Positions 27,593-31,973 of a stretch of 31,973 nucleotides of DNA are shown piece after piece. Position numbers and translations under genes: made by a program. The notes below the pieces were generated by a model. The model was not told where the DNA came from. It made no database searches and saw only the letters and a list, made by a program, of their open reading frames with translations. Where the stretch lies: assembly GCA_964058845.1 (NCBI GenBank), contig CAXKVR010000613.1:1-31973 (forward strand), in the 5' to 3' direction. The DNA comes from Carex sylvatica (lineage: Eukaryota; Streptophyta; Magnoliopsida; Poales; Cyperaceae). Position 1 is the first letter of the stretch. Each line of letters begins with the position of its first letter.

Positions 27593-29067
27593 TCATTTTG
27601 TAGGATAGGAGGGCTCAATTGCAATACCGCACAAACCCGAGGTTTTTGAAGAATCCTTTTGCATCCTTATGTAACCAGACTCACCCCAAGATGCACCCCA
27701 TGAGTTCTTCACTATCCAGTAATGGGTGCTGCCCGTGTTATCATACCCGACAGCGGTCACACCATGGTCTAATTTTGTGGAGCATGGACCGGTAAAGATT
27801 CCACCTGAGTACAACTGAAAAGAAAGTCCGCTTGCGGCAATGGCAACGGAGACAGGTTGGATAGCGACAGCATTCTGAAGGGCAGTTTCGCTGTAAGGTG
27901 TGACATCTTGATAACCTGTGATTGTGACAGCATGGTTACCGGTCTTGGCAGTATTACATGTGCCAGTTGTACCCGTGGTACCACTAGTATAGGCATAGTC
28001 TGTATCAGTCGTGATTCCGCCATTCTGAATCACCCACTGAAAAGCATAGTCCATATATCCTCCATTGCAACCGTAGCATGCAGTATCACAATCCGCTAAT
28101 TCTTGCTCCGAAAGGCTAATCAATGTTCCCGTCTTGATTTGATTTATCCCTTCTATGGCAGCAACTGCGGAGAATGCCCAACAACTTCCTGTCATCATAT
28201 ACAGCAATTAATTATGAATGTTTTCCTACTTTACTTAATTTAATGTCCAGTAATGCCCAATAACTTCATGCTTTGATGTAGACAATATGGAAATAAATCT
28301 TCTGTTATTCAAATGAAATGCCAGGAACATGTTATTCTGATCCTAACCATTCAATTTTTCCATGTGCAATAAATCTCAACGAAAATTAATAGTTAAGATC
28401 TAGAACAGAAGATTAATTTCCAGACAATCTTGCAAATGTCTTTAATTTCAAAGACATCAAAGCAGAGGAAGAATGCTAACTTACATGGAGTATTCTTGCA
28501 ACTATCTTCTTGCTCAAATAACTTAGATCAAAACCTTGCACTTCATATTTTTAACTTTTAGGGCATTTTATTATATTCTTGTGTATGAAAAAACAAAGAT
28601 TTTTGATATGTTCACGACTCGAACTTATACTCACCGCACTGTCCTTGATCCTTAACTGGTGTCACTGCCCCAAGAGAACGCCAATCAATGGATGTCGGCA
28701 CGGAAGTTAAATTTGCATATTGGTGTGAGGTTAATGTCTTCCGTCTTTTGGGGAGAGCGAGTGTAGCGTATTTTGCCAAGAACTCTGAGTTGGTAAGGTC
28801 CGCAAACTGATTGAGACCAACTGTGTAGCTAAGTCCAGATTGTGTGTTCACTGATTCTATGAAATGAAAGTTGGTCTTGAATACTTCAAAGCGCAGTTGC
28901 TTTTCGGTATTACTTTTGTATTCTCGGTCGAAATCGCCCATCCACTTTTCAAAGGCAGACATCAATGGATCAGTAGCCACTGCTCTAGGAATAGAAGCTG
29001 CATAACACAAGAGAATGGTAAGCCCCACAAGAGTTGTGGTTTGAAAAAATGAATTAGTAAATGCCAT
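27593..29067 (-). CDS. Papain-like cysteine protease precursor, copy 7, intact
   Basis: Exon 1 29067-28635, exon 2 28188-27593. The predicted protein is identical to that of copy 2. Confidence 0.94.
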
Positions 29068-29128
29068 CTCCAAAAAAAAATTGAGTATGGAAGTATATGT
29101 TTGATGAAATAGTATTCAGGTAAATGGT

Positions 29129-29135
29129 TTATATA
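29129..29135 (-). promoter_or_regulatory. TATA box, gene copy 7
   Basis: Same context, 62 nt upstream of the ATG at 29067. Confidence 0.7.
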
Positions 29136-31715
29136 GAGAATATGTAACTTCTAGACCTTCTTCGGTTTGTACTAATGAATTGAAAACAAAAAAAAAAATG
29201 TTTGACATGACGTACAAAATAAAATAAACAGAAATATATTTAAATATCCATTTCCCGTCTTTGTCATTAAACAAGCTGGAGATATATTCATGCTTCCTTC
29301 CAATTGGAAATAACTAAATTGGAGATTCATGCAAACCAAAAGAAAGTCATATATATATATGTTGACTTTCATTTTTCTTTTCATTTTCTTTTATCAAGGC
29401 CTGGAAAATAACTAAATTTATTTTGGGTGCACCATTCCATTGAGTGACAAATTCATCATACGATGCGACCAATTCATTGAGTGTCTTGTCAAGTAAAATG
29501 TAGCTCCTCAAGTCTAACAACGAACTAATTAAAATAGAATTAGAAAGATTGATATAGGCCAAGTTTGTTTTTGTTTCTCCTAATTACCTGGTGATTAGTA
29601 GGAGATTTGATATTTCGTAATAATCAAACTTTTTGCTTCGTTAATCAATGCATCTAAAGTCATGCACTTAAGAATTCTAACACTTTCAAATTTGTTTGAC
29701 ATTATTGCATAGATAAAAATCACCTTCCATAATTATTATCCATGTTTCAATTTTGTGCATCTCAAGCATATGATCCCCACTGGAGCACGATGCATCGAGG
29801 CTTTTGTTAGTATTTAATTTAATTAATAGTTATTCAATATGCTTTGTAGGTTTCATGTTTTTCTTTTTGACAGTCTTCATAAAGAAAATCATCTTTGGCT
29901 TATGCTTCCAAGCAGCAATTATAATTCAAAGAGTCAAAATGGATTCTTTATTAATAACTGAGACAGCATAATTCTTGTCTATTAGTCAAAATTAAGAATT
30001 ATATTTATTATATTAATATGCAAGAAAGGACAGAAGCTATTCTCATTAAAAATATGAATTCAAACTTTTCCTATTTTTTGTTCATTGAAAAGAATGTATA
30101 TATTTGAACGAGATTTAAGAATTGTATATATATAATGCATATACCATTTTACATACAATGAACGTTCGATGTTGATCTGGTGTTCTTTTGAGTCAAAATT
30201 CAAAAATATTGCTTCCTCTGTTGGCCCACTTTCATGATTTACTCGAATAAAATTTCCATGATAGTACACTTGACAATTAGTATTCCTTGTATTGAAGACA
30301 AGCCGCGACGATAAAAAGTTGAGGTCATAAATTATAAGGAAAATAGATATATATTGTCAAAAAAAGAGTAGGGTGCACTCATTAGAGTAAGAATTGTAAA
30401 ATCATATGTTTATTTCACAAACTTTTAGCCATGTTATTGGACATAATTAATTCTTTACAATTTCTTATTGATTTTTGATTATATGTTACTAAAAAAAATC
30501 TGTAAATATATTTTTGAGATCATATAAAGTAGTTCAACTTGAAAAAAAAGTTAGTTTCGTAGCATTCTTCTTTCATATTTATAATAGATACGCAATAAAA
30601 ATTTGTAGTGTTGTAGTGATGCCTTTCGCGGCCATTTTTATTAATACCCTACAAAAAGAAAATTTTAAAAATGCCCCTGCTATATATATTTTTTCAAAAC
30701 TGCTCCAACCACCAAGCCCAGGGCAGCCCAGATCCTCTAGCAGACCGCCCGGGCCAGGGGCAGTCCACTAGGTACCAGACCGCCTGGGGTCCGGGCGGTC
30801 CTCTTTTTTTTTTTTCTTTTTTTTTAGAGATCTTAAAATTTTTTATTTAAATAATCTTGTGAAGAAAAAGTTTTCTTGTTTAGAGTGTATGCCAAAAAAT
30901 AAGACATTTGATATATTTATGAAGTGATATCGTAACTCTTTATAACTTTGATTTAGTTTGTTAGTTGGATATCACAAGTCTAAAGATAACACTAATTAAG
31001 AACGTGGCCTTGATTCTAAAAATATATTTTATTCAAATATACACAAGAAAATATAGTTAGATTGCCTCAATGATGTCAATATATACCATTTGCTCGAAGA
31101 ATAATTATATGAATAATTGAATTATTTGATTACTGTCAACATATAAAAATTTGAAGTGATGCTTTTCAAGTGCTTTTTGTCTTATGGAATGAATTTTGAC
31201 ACTTTAATTATTAGTACAACTGTGAAAGACTTATGGTCAACTCGTGATCAAAGTGATTTTATAAAGATGCCGTTGGACATATATCCTGATAAACTAAATT
31301 ATTATGCGTTCTTAACGATGTGCAAGGATGGAAGGCATGCAGTTTAGGGAAGAACGTGCTCTTGTGGAATCAGTGCAATTAGTCACTGTGGATAAAGCTA
31401 AATTAGCTATTGTACTTCAATCTATTATAGTTTTCTTTCTTTTTTTCTTTTATGTTTTCAAACTTCTTCTATTTTGCTTTGAATTTTCATTTTCGTTTAC
31501 TTTTTCTTATTTCCTATAACTTATAAGAAGATTCAATCCTTTTGAATTTGCCGGCAGTTTGTTTTTTTCTACAAAAGTCTTCACTTAAATTTATATTAAT
31601 TACTAGTAATACGTCGGTGGTGCAAACTAAGTACAGATAGCCGAGCTCAAATAACGACGCACGTAACGCAAGTAATATAAAAGTTGATATTGAATTTGTA
31701 ATGACATGACATCAT
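29136..31715. other. Spacer between gene copies 7 and 8
   Basis: Same content as 3618-6197; no difference seen. The A-run upstream of copy 7 is uninterrupted. Confidence 0.6.
30702..30825. repeat. GC-rich hairpin element with T-tract, copy 8
   Basis: Same as 931-1054. Confidence 0.55.
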
Positions 31716-31721
31716 TTTATT
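31716..31721 (-). promoter_or_regulatory. Poly(A) signal AATAAA, gene copy 8
   Basis: Equivalent of 1945-1950, for the gene ending at 31846. Confidence 0.55.
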
Positions 31722-31845
31722 AGAGAAATATCACACATAAATCTCACAAAAAGCCCGATTACACTCAAAACACGTGCGCAAACATAGTCATTGTGTAACG
31801 ATGCATTGATAACACATCATATTATTTTAGCTTATATCATTGAAA

Positions 31846-31973
<128 letters not shown>

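Larger units (their letters stand above)
25519..29771. repeat. Tandem repeat unit 7
   Basis: Complete unit matching the consensus; the gene is intact. Confidence 0.97.

Overview
The window is almost certainly nuclear DNA of a flowering plant, or a sequence derived from it. The one recognisable gene is a papain-type (C1A) cysteine protease precursor of the SAG12/SAG39/bromelain kind. It has a GT-AG intron that interrupts the active-site motif, a plant-style TATA box and a plant-style poly(A) signal, all in very AT-rich spacer DNA. There are no bacterial operons, ribosome binding sites or RNA genes. The protein resembles monocot and eudicot SAG12/bromelain-class enzymes, but I cannot name the species.

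Layout: the whole window is one head-to-tail tandem array. The period is exactly 4253 bp, and there are seven complete units (1-4253, 4254-8506, 8507-12759, 12760-17012, 17013-21265, 21266-25518, 25519-29771) plus 2202 bp of an eighth (29772-31973). Nothing flanks the array, so the true unit boundary and the chromosomal context are not visible. Each unit reads, left to right: about 1.9 kb of AT-rich spacer containing a GC-rich hairpin element with a long T-tract; the 3' end and poly(A) signal of the protease gene; its exon 2, a 446-bp intron and exon 1, all on the minus strand; a TATA box; and about 0.6 kb of upstream DNA with a possible decayed copia-type gag fragment and small dyad elements.

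The gene encodes a 342-residue preproenzyme: signal peptide, I29 propeptide with intact ERFNIN and GNFD motifs, and a papain domain of about 220 residues with Gln141, Cys147, His286 and Asn306. All copies point the same way, so the array looks like a dosage amplification of one secreted or vacuolar protease.

The units are nearly identical. By reading, I found only three variable positions. A shared nonsense change (Gln195 to stop) breaks copies 1 and 6. An Ala104Thr change is in copy 4. A single A-to-C change lies upstream of the copy 3 gene. Copies 2, 3, 4, 5 and 7 are intact and copy 8 is cut by the window edge. The nonsense change recurs exactly five units apart, which hints at a higher-order duplication of about 21.3 kb, gene conversion, or an assembly or circular-DNA effect. 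I see no sign of a novel multi-gene system; the interest lies in the amplification itself.
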